Shown here: piece after piece, positions 41,133 through 49,607 of the stretch
Numbering within the stretch: position 1 is the stretch's first letter
How the letters are laid out: every line of letters begins with the position of its first letter
DNA from: Pukyongiella litopenaei
Lineage (GTDB): Bacteria > Pseudomonadota > Alphaproteobacteria > Rhodobacterales > Rhodobacteraceae
NCBI RefSeq assembly: GCF_003008555.2
Contig: NZ_CP027665.1
Coordinates: 1,798,001 to 1,862,000 of the forward strand
Reading direction: 5' to 3'
Length of the DNA: 64,000 nt
Notes under the pieces: model-generated
Seen by the model: the letters and a program-made list of their open reading frames with translations, nothing else
The model's database searches: none
What the model was told of the DNA's origin: nothing
Made by a program: the position numbers and the translations under genes

Positions 41133-42993
41133 TTCGGGCTTTGATGTCGTTGTCATCGGTGGCGGCCATGCGGGATGCGAGGCGGCCCATGCCGCTGCGC
41201 GAATGGGTGCGGATACGGCGCTGGTGACCCTGTCACGCGATGGGATCGGGGTCATGTCCTGCAACCCGGCGATCGGGGGACTCGGGAAAGGGCATCTGGT
41301 TCGAGAAATCGACGCAATGGACGGCGTCATGGGGCGTGTCGCGGACCGTTCGGGAATTCAGTTTCGGTTGCTCAACAGGCGTAAAGGGCCAGCTGTTCAA
41401 GGCCCCAGAGCACAGGCTGATCGCACCATTTATCGGTCGGCAATGCTGCAAGAGATTGAAAAGCGAGACAATTTAACGATTGTCGAGGGGGAAGTAACCG
41501 ATTTCATCATGAAGGATGGTCGGATCTCTGGCGTAAGGCTCAACGACGATTCCGAGATTAGCGCCAAGGCCGTCATCCTGACCACCGGTACATTCCTTCG
41601 AGGTGTCATCCATATCGGCGACAAGAGCTGGAGCGGTGGCCGCATGGGGGACAAGCCCTCGATCCGGTTGGCGGAGCGGCTCACGAGTTATGAATTGCCG
41701 TTGGGTCGGCTGAAAACCGGAACGCCGCCACGGATAGCGCGCGACAGCATCGACTGGGCTGTTCTTGAGATGCAGCCCGGAGACGATTATCCGACGTTCT
41801 TTTCTTTCATGACAAAAGCACCCGCCTGCCGTCAGATTGAATGCGGGATCACGCACACAAACGAACAAACACACGAGATCATTCAGAAAAATCTCGACAA
41901 GTCCGCGATGTATGGCGGCCATATCGACGGGATCGGGCCACGCTATTGCCCGTCGATCGAGGACAAGATCGTAAGATTTTCCGACAAGACCTCGCATCAG
42001 GTCTTTCTGGAGCCGGAAGGAATGGACAGCGAAACCGTCTATCCGAACGGAATTTCGACGTCTTTGCCTGAGGATATACAGCTGGATTATGTCCGCAGTA
42101 TCAAGGGGATGGAGAGTGCGGATATTCTGCAACCGGGTTATGCGATAGAATATGACTTTGTCGATCCGCGCGTGTTGACGTCGCAGCTGGCTCTGGATCG
42201 TGTGCCGGGTTTGTATCTGGCGGGTCAGATCAACGGGACAACGGGATATGAAGAGGCGGCGGCGCAGGGCCTGGTCGCTGGCCTGAATGCGGCATTGGCT
42301 GTTCAGGGCAAGGAACCGGCGATTTTCAGCCGTGCCGACAGCTATATCGGGGTGATGATCGACGATCTCACAACGCGCGGAGTATCAGAGCCCTATCGGA
42401 TGTTCACGTCACGGGCCGAGTATAGGCTCAGCCTGCGCGCTGACAATGCGGACCAGAGATTGACGACGCTCGGTATCGAATTGGGTTGTGTTGGCGAAGG
42501 GCGGCGACTGAGCTTCGAAGAAAAGCTTGAGAAGCTCGACAAGGCGAGGGAATTGCTTACGCAAGGCATGTATTCTCCAACGCAACTGGTCAAAGCCGGT
42601 ATCGAGGTAAACCAGGACGGCAAGAAACGGAGTGGTCTGGATGTTCTTGCCTTTCCCGGCGTGTCGTTCGAAGAACTGTCGCCATTGATCGACAATCTGT
42701 CGGATGTCGATGGTGATACGCGGCGCCAGATCGAACGCGAAGCGCAATATGCGAACTATATCCGTCGGCAGAAGATGGATACCGAGGCGCTGAAGCGCGA
42801 GGAGGGGCAGAAAATCCCCGCCGGGTTCAGTTTCGGTGCGATCGAGGGTCTTTCGAACGAGCTCAAGCAGAAGCTCGAACGGGTTCGACCTGAAAATCTG
42901 GCGCAGGCATCGCGAATCGATGGCATGACGCCGGCGGCCCTGGTGTTGATTTTGTCGCGGTTGAAGAAAGAACAGAGGCGAAAACGTGCCTGA
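41125..42993 (+). CDS. mnmG: tRNA uridine 5-carboxymethylaminomethyl modification protein MnmG
   Basis: A 622-residue FAD enzyme, partner of Mnm[15 protein letters not shown] is the FAD-binding loop, followed by [30 protein letters not shown] and the C-terminal AQLYAN-like [13 protein letters not shown]; the active-site cysteines are in the expected region. The start is GTG: the codon at 41125 lies eight bases after AAGGAG and gives [14 protein letters not shown], while GTG at 41116 overlaps that ribosome site. The start sits inside parS site 1. The stop overlaps the rsmG start. Confidence 0.96.
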   Translation: MKHSGFDVVVIGGGHAGCEAAHAAARMGADTALVTLSRDGIGVMSCNPAIGGLGKGHLVREIDAMDGVMGRVADRSGIQFRLLNRRKGPAVQGPRAQADRTIYRSAMLQEIEKRDNLTIVEGEVTDFIMKDGRISGVRLNDDSEISAKAVILTTGTFLRGVIHIGDKSWSGGRMGDKPSIRLAERLTSYELPLGRLKTGTPPRIARDSIDWAVLEMQPGDDYPTFFSFMTKAPACRQIECGITHTNEQTHEIIQKNLDKSAMYGGHIDGIGPRYCPSIEDKIVRFSDKTSHQVFLEPEGMDSETVYPNGISTSLPEDIQLDYVRSIKGMESADILQPGYAIEYDFVDPRVLTSQLALDRVPGLYLAGQINGTTGYEEAAAQGLVAGLNAALAVQGKEPAIFSRADSYIGVMIDDLTTRGVSEPYRMFTSRAEYRLSLRADNADQRLTTLGIELGCVGEGRRLSFEEKLEKLDKARELLTQGMYSPTQLVKAGIEVNQDGKKRSGLDVLAFPGVSFEELSPLIDNLSDVDGDTRRQIEREAQYANYIRRQKMDTEALKREEGQKIPAGFSFGAIEGLSNELKQKLERVRPENLAQASRIDGMTPAALVLILSRLKKEQRRKRA

Positions 42994-43603
42994 TTCCGAG
43001 GCTCTGGATCTTTTGTATTCCTTCGATGTTTCACGTGAAACAATCCGGAAGCTCGAGGTCTATGTCGACTTGCTTCGGCGCTGGACCCCAAAGATCAACC
43101 TGGTCTCTAAATCCAGCCTCGATCAGGTCTGGATGCGGCATATCGTTGATTCTGCACAGATATTTCATATGGGTGCCGACTGTTTGCACTGGGGTGACCT
43201 GGGTAGCGGCGGCGGCTTCCCTGGCATGGTCGTGGCCATTCTGCGTGAAAATCAAGGCAGGACAACACTGGTCGAGAGCGACCAACGCAAAGCGGCCTTC
43301 CTGCGGTCGGTGGTGCGGGAATGCGATGCACGTTGCACTGTCATCAGCCAGCGGATCGAAGCGGCGGAGCCCTTGAATGCGGATGTCTTGTCGGCGCGGG
43401 CGCTTGCCGATCTCGATACATTGCTGGGATTTGTTCAGCGACATATGGGCACGAACGGTATCGCGCTGTTTCCCAAGGGTGCCAGTTGGGAAAAAGAGGT
43501 CGACCAGGCTCGGCGGAAATGGCATTTCGATCTGGAAACGCGTAAGAGTGTGACCGAACCCGGAGCCGTCATTCTCAAAGTGAAAGATGTGAGCCTTGTC
43601 TGA
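42986..43603 (+). CDS. rsmG: 16S rRNA (guanine527-N7)-methyltransferase
   Basis: A 205-residue RsmG (GidB) with GTG start overlapping the mnmG end by eight bases. The motif [15 protein letters not shown] binds S-adenosylmethionine, with INLVSK and [10 protein letters not shown] as other family blocks. It methylates G527 of 16S rRNA; loss gives low streptomycin resistance in other bacteria. Residues 14-19 (DVSRET) are encoded by the second parS site. parA starts before its stop. Confidence 0.95.
   Translation: MPDSEALDLLYSFDVSRETIRKLEVYVDLLRRWTPKINLVSKSSLDQVWMRHIVDSAQIFHMGADCLHWGDLGSGGGFPGMVVAILRENQGRTTLVESDQRKAAFLRSVVRECDARCTVISQRIEAAEPLNADVLSARALADLDTLLGFVQRHMGTNGIALFPKGASWEKEVDQARRKWHFDLETRKSVTEPGAVILKVKDVSLV
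43027..43042. promoter_or_regulatory. parS site 2 inside rsmG
   Basis: A second perfect TGTTTCACGTGAAACA, 1910 bases from site 1, within codons 14-19 of rsmG and about 570 bases before parA. Two sites this close upstream of parAB form the expected centromere near the origin. Confidence 0.97.
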
Positions 43604-44405
43604 ACCGAGCGGATCTTCCAGCCCGAAAACCATCGCCATCGCCAACCAGAAAGGCGGCGTCGGCAAAACGACAACGGCAATCAACCTGGCCGCGGCTCTG
43701 GTTGAAAGCGGAAAGAAGGTGCTTGTCATCGACCTCGACCCGCAGGGGAACGCATCGACCGGGCTCGGGATCAACGCCGAAGACCGGTCGGGAACCTCCT
43801 ATGATCTGTTGGTCTATGCGACGCCTGTAGGAGAGCTGATCCAGCAATCCAAGATCGACGGGCTGTTCATCATCCCGTCGACGGTCGACCTGAGCTCGGC
43901 CGATATGGAGTTGATTTCAAACGAAAATCGAAGCGTCCTGTTGCGCCGGGCATTGTCAGCGGGCGGAGAGCCGCTGTCGTCGATGGACTATGTTCTGGTG
44001 GACTGCCCGCCGTCGTTGAACCTGCTGACCGTCAATGCCCTGATCGCGGCGGATTCGCTGCTGGTGCCGTTGCAGAGCGAGTTTTTTGCCCTCGAAGGGC
44101 TGTCGCAACTGATGTTGACCGTCCGGGAAGTGCGGCAGAGCGCCAATCCGAACCTTCGCATAGAAGGAATCGTGCTCACGATGTTCGACGGGCGCAACAA
44201 TCTTTCGTTGCAGGTCGAACAGGATGCGCGGGAAAATCTCGGCGCGCTGGTGTTCGAAACCAAGGTGCCCAGAAACGTTCGGGTCAGCGAGGCACCGTCG
44301 TTCGGGATGCCGGTACTGAGCTATGAGCCGCTATCCAAGGGTGCCGAGGCGTATCGCGCGCTGGCGCGGGAGCTGTTGGACAATCACGGGTTGAAAGCGG
44401 CCTAG
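43596..44405 (+). CDS. parA: Chromosome partitioning ATPase ParA
   Basis: A 269-residue ParA/Soj ATPase. The deviant Walker A KGGVGKTT with the signature lysine (NQKGGVGKTTTAINLA), VIDLDPQGNASTG (Walker A') and VLVDCPPSLNLLTVNAL (Walker B) are all intact. It binds DNA with ATP and pulls ParB-bound parS regions to the pole. The start is TTG at 43596, overlapping the rsmG end by eight bases; no ATG in frame gives the right N-terminus. parB follows 21 bases after the stop. Confidence 0.96.
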   Translation: MSEPSGSSSPKTIAIANQKGGVGKTTTAINLAAALVESGKKVLVIDLDPQGNASTGLGINAEDRSGTSYDLLVYATPVGELIQQSKIDGLFIIPSTVDLSSADMELISNENRSVLLRRALSAGGEPLSSMDYVLVDCPPSLNLLTVNALIAADSLLVPLQSEFFALEGLSQLMLTVREVRQSANPNLRIEGIVLTMFDGRNNLSLQVEQDARENLGALVFETKVPRNVRVSEAPSFGMPVLSYEPLSKGAEAYRALARELLDNHGLKAA

Positions 44406-44426
44406 ACGGGGCAGGAGGACGAGCCG

Positions 44427-45311
44427 ATGCAGGACAAGAAGAACAGGTCGCGCGGGTTGGGACGTGGGTTGTCGGCGCTGATGGCGGATGTGACCACCGC
44501 CGCCGAAGCCGAGGCGGCGCCGGATAAGGGCCGCAGGGTCGACATGGTGCCGATCGAACGGCTGAGCGCGAATCCCGATCAGCCACGGCGGACATTCGAT
44601 GCGGGGGATCTGGACGACCTGACCGCCTCGATCCGCGAAAAGGGCGTGTTGCAGCCGCTGATCGTCCGGCGGTCGGGTGACAGCGGATACGAGATTGTCG
44701 CGGGCGAACGCCGTTGGCGGGCCGCGCAACAGGCGCAGGTCCACGAACTGCCGGTGCTGATCCGCGATCTGTCCGATGTCGAAGTGCTCGAGATCGCGAT
44801 CATCGAGAACATCCAGCGTGCCGATCTCAACGCGATCGAAGAGGCGGCGGGCTATCGCCGGCTGATGGATGAATTCGGGCATACCCAGGAACAGATGGCC
44901 GCCGCCCTCGGCAAGAGCCGCAGCCACATTGCCAACCTGCTGCGGCTGCTGTCGCTGCCGGCCGATGTGCAGGATCTTCTGCGTGACGGAAAACTGTCCG
45001 CCGGTCATGCGCGGGCGCTGGTCACGGCCGAAAACCCGTCCGAACTGGCGCGGGCGGTGGTCAAGGGGGGGCTGTCGGTTCGCGCAACCGAGGCGCTGGT
45101 CAAGCGCAAGCTGCCGGGGCCGCGGCCAACTCCGAAACCCGCGTCGGAGAAGGACGCGGATACCGCCGCGCTCGAAGGCGATCTGAGTGCAAACCTGGGT
45201 ATGAAGGTCGAACTGAAACACAAGCCGGGACAGGAAACCGGCGAGCTGTCGATCCGCTACAGGTCGCTGGACGACCTCGACACCCTGTGCCGGTTGCTGA
45301 ACGCGATCTAG
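44427..45311 (+). CDS. parB: Chromosome partitioning protein ParB
   Basis: A 294-residue ParB CTPase clamp. RGLGRGLSALMADV is the ParA-stimulating N-terminus; GERRWRAAQQA is the CTP-binding motif (box II), followed by ENIQRADLNAIEEAAGYRRLM, a helix-turn-helix for parS (TQEQMAAALGKSRSHIANLLRLL), and a C-terminal dimer domain. GGAGG precedes the ATG. It should load at the two parS sites upstream and slide. Its stop region overlaps the end of convergent hemW. Confidence 0.96.
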   Translation: MQDKKNRSRGLGRGLSALMADVTTAAEAEAAPDKGRRVDMVPIERLSANPDQPRRTFDAGDLDDLTASIREKGVLQPLIVRRSGDSGYEIVAGERRWRAAQQAQVHELPVLIRDLSDVEVLEIAIIENIQRADLNAIEEAAGYRRLMDEFGHTQEQMAAALGKSRSHIANLLRLLSLPADVQDLLRDGKLSAGHARALVTAENPSELARAVVKGGLSVRATEALVKRKLPGPRPTPKPASEKDADTAALEGDLSANLGMKVELKHKPGQETGELSIRYRSLDDLDTLCRLLNAI

Positions 45312-46489
45312 GGCCGGCCCGGGTCGGGCAACAGGTCTTCCAGGATGGCGTTCAGAACCATAACACCTTGTTTTGTAACAGATAACCTATCCTCTGTCAC
45401 ATTGACCAGCCCGAGCTCTTCCAGCCGGTTGCAGCGGGTCCGATCCAGCGGCACACCGGCCAGTGCCTGATAGCGCGACAGTGAAATCCCTTCGGTAATC
45501 CGAAGGCCCATCAACAGGTATTCCTCGGCCTGTTCGGTTTTGCTCAGCCGGTCCCGGCTGTCGTCGCCATTTCCCGCCTCAGATGCAGAGAGCCAGGCAT
45601 CGGGCAGCCTGTGGCAGGTCGTGGCATGGCGCGCCCCGTTCAGGGTGACACGGCCATGGGCGCCGGGCCCGATCCCGGCGTAATCGCCATAGCGCCAATA
45701 GATCAGGTTGTGCCGGGATTGCGCCTCGGGCCGCGCATGGTTGGACACCTCGTAGGCGGGCAAACCATGGGCGTCGCAGATTTCCTGCGTTGCCTCGAAC
45801 ATATCGGCCGCGCGGTCGTCATCCGGAAGGCCGCGCAGGCCGCCGCGTGCATGGCGATCCCCGAACGCCGTGCCGGGTTCGATGGTCAGCTGGTAGAGCG
45901 AAAGGTGATCGATGGCCATGTCCAGCGCCTGGCGCAGTTCGTTGCGCCAATCAGCCAGCGTCTGATCCTGGCGGGCATAGATCAGGTCGAAACTCACCCG
46001 GTCAAAGCAGGTCCGGGCAATATCGAAGGCGGCCCGTGCCTCGGCGACGGTATGGATCCGACCCAGCCGCCGCAGATCGTCATCGTCGAGCGCCTGAACC
46101 CCCATTGACACGCGGTTTACCCCGGCATCCCGGTAACCGGCGAAACGCCCGGCCTCGACCGAACCAGGATTGGCCTCCAGCGTGATTTCCATGTCATTGG
46201 AAAATGCCCAGTGTTCGCGGGCCCGGACGACAATCGCGGCGACGGTGTCCGGGTCCATCAGGCTGGGCGTCCCGCCGCCGAAAAAGATGCTGTTCAGCGC
46301 CCGGCCCGGCAAATCATGGGCGACACGATCAAGTTCCCGCAGATAGGCATCGCGCCAGCGTGTCTGGTCGATCCGCCGCGAGACATGGCTGTTGAAGTCG
46401 CAATACGGGCATTTGGCCTCGCAAAACGGCCAGTGGACGTAAAGACCGAATCCCCCCTGTTGCCAGTCCTCAGCCAAAACAGCCGGCAA
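45308..46489 (-). CDS. hemW: Radical SAM heme chaperone HemW
   Basis: A 393-residue radical SAM protein. GLYVHWPFCEAKCPYCDFNSHV holds the CxxxCxxC cluster, with the HemW form of the last position (F, not a fourth Cys), then NSIFFGGGTPSLMDP and the C-terminal HemN-like domain. HemW binds heme and hands it to apoproteins; it is not itself a coproporphyrinogen dehydrogenase, a common mislabel. The start is uncertain: TTG 46489 or TTG 46477, and no clear ribosome site. It overlaps the rdgB end. Confidence 0.92.
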   Translation of the reverse strand: MPAVLAEDWQQGGFGLYVHWPFCEAKCPYCDFNSHVSRRIDQTRWRDAYLRELDRVAHDLPGRALNSIFFGGGTPSLMDPDTVAAIVVRAREHWAFSNDMEITLEANPGSVEAGRFAGYRDAGVNRVSMGVQALDDDDLRRLGRIHTVAEARAAFDIARTCFDRVSFDLIYARQDQTLADWRNELRQALDMAIDHLSLYQLTIEPGTAFGDRHARGGLRGLPDDDRAADMFEATQEICDAHGLPAYEVSNHARPEAQSRHNLIYWRYGDYAGIGPGAHGRVTLNGARHATTCHRLPDAWLSASEAGNGDDSRDRLSKTEQAEEYLLMGLRITEGISLSRYQALAGVPLDRTRCNRLEELGLVNVTEDRLSVTKQGVMVLNAILEDLLPDPGRP

Positions 46490-47084
46490 CGAGCTTGTTC
46501 AGCGCCACCGCGCGATGGCTGATCCGGTTCTTTTCGTTCCGGTCCATCTCGCCAAAGGTGAGATCATACCCGTCGGGCTGAAACGCCGGGTCATAGCCAT
46601 GGCCCAGCGCGCCGCGCATCGGCCAGACGAACTGGCCCTCGACGGTGCCGGGAAACACCTCGTCATGGCCGTCGGGCCACGCAAGAACCAGCGTGCAGCA
46701 GAACCGCGCAAGTCGCGGAAGCGGTGCGCGTGTTTCTTCCAGTTCACGATGGGCGCGTTCCATCGCCATCACGAAATCACGGCCCGCCGGCGTTTCCGCC
46801 CAATCGGCGGTATAGACGCCCGGCGCGCCGCCCAGAGCGTCGATCTCGATGCCGGAATCATCCGCCAGCGCGGGCAGGCCGGTTGCGGTGGCGGCCGCAT
46901 GTGCCTTGATACGGGCGTTGCCGACAAAGGTGGTTTCGGTTTCTTCGGGTTCGGGCAGGTTCATGTCACCGGCCCCGACAACCGTCACGCCAAACGGTGT
47001 CAGCAGCTCGGTGAATTCTTCGAGCTTGCCGGCGTTGTGGGTGGCGACAAGCAGTTTGTCACCGGTGAACCTGCGGATGGTCAT
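46470..47084 (-). CDS. rdgB: dITP/XTP pyrophosphatase RdgB
   Basis: A 204-residue Ham1/RdgB enzyme that removes dITP and [21 protein letters not shown] is the N-terminal hallmark, with [25 protein letters not shown] (catalytic Asp) and YDPAFQPDG...[13 protein letters not shown] later on. Its ATG overlaps the rph stop (ATGA), and it overlaps hemW at its end; the three are one unit, rph-rdgB-hemW. Confidence 0.95.
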   Translation of the reverse strand: MTIRRFTGDKLLVATHNAGKLEEFTELLTPFGVTVVGAGDMNLPEPEETETTFVGNARIKAHAAATATGLPALADDSGIEIDALGGAPGVYTADWAETPAGRDFVMAMERAHRELEETRAPLPRLARFCCTLVLAWPDGHDEVFPGTVEGQFVWPMRGALGHGYDPAFQPDGYDLTFGEMDRNEKNRISHRAVALNKLVAGCFG

Positions 47085-47794
47085 GCGGTCGCGGCCCGCT
47101 GCGCGCCGACCAGTTCACCCACGCCCTTTTCGGCGAGGTCGATCAGGGTGTTCATCTGGTCGCGCGAAAACACCGACCCCTCGGCGGACATCTGCACCTC
47201 GATCAGCTTGCCCGACCCGGTCATGATGAAATTTCCGTCGACACCGGCTTCGCTGTCTTCGGGGTAGTCGAGATCCAGCACCGGCTGGCCGGCATAGATG
47301 CCGCAGGAAACGGCGGCCACCGGATCGACCAGGGGGTCAGACGTGACCATCCCCGCCTTCATCAGCCTGTTCACGGCCAGCCGCAATGCGACCCAGCCCC
47401 CGGTGATCGCCGCGCAGCGGGTGCCGCCATCGGCCTGCAACACGTCGCAGTCGATGGTGATCTGGCGTTCTCCCAGTGCGACCCGATCGACACCGGCCCG
47501 CAGCGCGCGACCGATAAGCCGTTGAATTTCAACGGTTCTGCCACCCTGCTTGCCCGCGGAGGCTTCGCGCCGCATCCGGGTGTTGGTGGCCCGTGGCAGC
47601 ATCCCGTATTCGGCGGTGACCCAGCCCAGGCCCGACCCCTTGATAAAGGGCGGCACCCGATCCTCGATGGTGGCGTTGCACAGGACATGCGTATCCCCCA
47701 CCTTGATGAGACAGGATCCCTCGGCATGTTTGCTGAAGCCCGGTTCGATCGAAACCGCGCGCATTTGGTTCAGTTCACGTCCTGAGGGTCGCAT
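47081..47794 (-). CDS. rph: Ribonuclease PH
   Basis: A 237-residue phosphorolytic exoribonuclease that trims tRNA 3' ends. [31 protein letters not shown] starts the family pattern; [19 protein letters not shown] and [15 protein letters not shown] form the active site with the two Asp. ATG 47794 has AAAGG upstream. It is divergent from hrcA, as in many alphaproteobacteria, and is cotranscribed with rdgB. Confidence 0.96.
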   Translation of the reverse strand: MRPSGRELNQMRAVSIEPGFSKHAEGSCLIKVGDTHVLCNATIEDRVPPFIKGSGLGWVTAEYGMLPRATNTRMRREASAGKQGGRTVEIQRLIGRALRAGVDRVALGERQITIDCDVLQADGGTRCAAITGGWVALRLAVNRLMKAGMVTSDPLVDPVAAVSCGIYAGQPVLDLDYPEDSEAGVDGNFIMTGSGKLIEVQMSAEGSVFSRDQMNTLIDLAEKGVGELVGAQRAATA

Positions 47795-47857
47795 GTGATG
47801 TCCTTTGCTGGTCTGCGCGCGGAGATAGCCCCGCGCGGGGCATGTGTGCAAGCCCGA

Positions 47858-47886
47858 TTGACCTTCGTGCAGAGGGGTTCTTAACT
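47858..47886 (+). promoter_or_regulatory. Candidate sigma-70-type promoter of hrcA-grpE
   Basis: TTGACC (47858-47863) and TTAACT (47881-47886) with a 17-base spacer lie 24 bases before hrcA. No CIRCE inverted repeat is visible in this gap. Confidence 0.4.
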
Positions 47887-47909
47887 GGATTTCCAGCCGG
47901 AGACCGAAG

Positions 47910-48971
47910 ATGAACGACTCCACGAGATTGCTTGACGACCTCAACGACCGCTCGCGGGAAGTGTTCCGGCTGGTGGTTCAGTCCTATCTCGACAGCGGCG
48001 ACCCGGTCGGCAGCCGGACGCTGACCCGCACCCTCAGCGAAAAGGTCAGCGCCGCCACCGTGCGCAACGTGATGCAGGATCTCGAATATCTCGGCCTGCT
48101 GGGCAGCCCCCATGTCAGCGCCGGCCGGGTTCCCACCGAGCTGGGGCTGCGCATGTTCGTCGACGGCCTGCTCGAGGTGGGGGATCTCAACGATTCGGAC
48201 CGGGAAAAGATCGACGCGACGCTGGACAGCAATTCCGCCGACGTGGCGCGGATGCTCGACCGGGTGGGTGCGGCGTTGTCGGGGGTGACGCAGGGCGCCT
48301 CGCTGGTGCTGACGCCCAAGCACGAGGCCCCCATCCGCCATATCGAGTTCGTCAGCCTGGGCCATGACCGGGCGCTGGTGGTGCTGGTCTTTGCCGACGG
48401 GCATGTGGAAAACCGCCTGTTTACCCCGCCGTCGGGCCATACGCCCAGTTCGATGCGCGAGGCGGCGAATTTTCTCAATGCCCTGATCGAGGGACGCACG
48501 CTGGGGGAACTGCGCGGCCAGATCGCGGCCGACATCACCGCGCGCCGTCAGGAAATCGACGCGCTGGCCCGGGACATGGTGGACATGGGCATGGCGGCCT
48601 GGGAAACCGGTGACACCGGCGATGACGCTCGCCTGATCGTTCGCGGGCGCGCGAACCTGCTGGACGAGGCGGGCGAGGGGCTCGACCGGATCCGGAGCCT
48701 GTTCAACGACCTGGAACGCAAGCGCGACATCGCCGATTTCCTCGAGCTTGCCGAGCAGGGCGAGGGTGTCCGGATTTTTATCGGCTCAGAGAACAAACTT
48801 TTCTCACTTTCGGGTTCCTCTTTGGTGGTTTCTCCCTATATGAACGCGGATCGCAAGATAATCGGCGCGGTGGGCGTGATCGGCCCAACGCGCCTGAACT
48901 ATGGGCGGATTGTCCCGATCGTGGAATATACGGCGCAGCTCGTGGGGCGGCTGATTTCCGACCGGGGTTAG
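47910..48971 (+). CDS. hrcA: Heat-inducible transcription repressor HrcA
   Basis: A 353-residue repressor. The winged helix ([44 protein letters not shown], residues 12-55) and [18 protein letters not shown] are typical. HrcA binds CIRCE elements, usually before groESL; none is in this window, so its targets are elsewhere. grpE starts ten bases after its stop, as is common. Confidence 0.95.
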   Translation: MNDSTRLLDDLNDRSREVFRLVVQSYLDSGDPVGSRTLTRTLSEKVSAATVRNVMQDLEYLGLLGSPHVSAGRVPTELGLRMFVDGLLEVGDLNDSDREKIDATLDSNSADVARMLDRVGAALSGVTQGASLVLTPKHEAPIRHIEFVSLGHDRALVVLVFADGHVENRLFTPPSGHTPSSMREAANFLNALIEGRTLGELRGQIAADITARRQEIDALARDMVDMGMAAWETGDTGDDARLIVRGRANLLDEAGEGLDRIRSLFNDLERKRDIADFLELAEQGEGVRIFIGSENKLFSLSGSSLVVSPYMNADRKIIGAVGVIGPTRLNYGRIVPIVEYTAQLVGRLISDRG

Positions 48972-48980
48972 AGGTGAGAC

Positions 48981-49544
48981 ATGGCAGAGCCGAAGAAAGA
49001 CGAATTTCTGGAAGACATCGCCGAGGTCGAGGCGGAAGAGCTGGCGGAACAGATCGAGGAGATCACCGACGACCAGGCCGAGATCGATGCGCTGCGCGCC
49101 GAACGGGACCAGTTCAAGGACCGGTTCCTGCGCGCGCTGGCCGATGCCGAAAATGCGCGCAAGCGCGGCGACAAGGCGCGGCGCGATGCGGAAATGTACG
49201 GCGGGTCGCGGCTGGCCCGCGACATGCTGCCGGTCTATGACAACATGAAACGCGCACTGGACGCGGTGAGCGACGAACAAAGGGAAGGTTCGGCCGGTCT
49301 GATCGAGGGGATCGAGCTGACCATGCGCGAATTGCTGAGTGTTTTCGGCAAGCACGGTGTCCAGGTGGTGTCGCCCGAAATCGGCGACCGGTTCGATCCG
49401 CAGATGCACGAGGCCATGTTCGAGGCGCCGGTGCCGGGCACGCGCGCGGGGGACATCATCCAGGTGTCGGCCGAGGGTTTCATGCTGCATGACCGGCTGT
49501 TGCGCCCGGCGCAGGTCGGTGTGTCCTCGACGCCTGCGTCGTGA
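48981..49544 (+). CDS. grpE: Nucleotide exchange factor GrpE
   Basis: A 187-residue GrpE, the ADP/ATP exchange factor of DnaK. A charged N-terminal coiled coil (ALRAERDQFKDRFLRALADAENARKR) leads to the beta-wing domain with GIELTMRELLSVFGKHGVQVV and FDPQMHEAMFEAPVPG. dnaK and dnaJ are not adjacent. A hairpin and the 23-base repeat follow. Confidence 0.95.
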   Translation: MAEPKKDEFLEDIAEVEAEELAEQIEEITDDQAEIDALRAERDQFKDRFLRALADAENARKRGDKARRDAEMYGGSRLARDMLPVYDNMKRALDAVSDEQREGSAGLIEGIELTMRELLSVFGKHGVQVVSPEIGDRFDPQMHEAMFEAPVPGTRAGDIIQVSAEGFMLHDRLLRPAQVGVSSTPAS

Positions 49545-49550
49545 AGCGGA

Positions 49551-49601
49551 ACGCGCCTTGCGGCGCGTGCCTCCGGCGGGGATATTTCTGGCAAGAGGAA
49601 G
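49551..49601 (+). repeat. Hairpin plus 23-mer repeat, copy B
   Basis: A 7-bp hairpin (ACGCGCC-TTGC-GGCGCGT, 49551-49568) is followed after ten bases by the same 23 bases as copy A (49579-49601, core gatatttctggcaagaggaa). It lies seven bases after the grpE stop, in the direction of grpE, and before the convergent end of mutS. It may serve as a transcript end or a mobile-type repeat. Confidence 0.75.
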
Positions 49602-49607
49602 GGGCGG

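Noticed and set aside
45308-46489. Oxygen-independent coproporphyrinogen III oxidase (HemN)
   Set aside because: The N-terminus and cluster pattern are those of HemW, the heme chaperone.
47795-47909. CIRCE element before hrcA
   Set aside because: No TTAGCACTC-N9-GAGTGCTAA or close variant is present in the gap.
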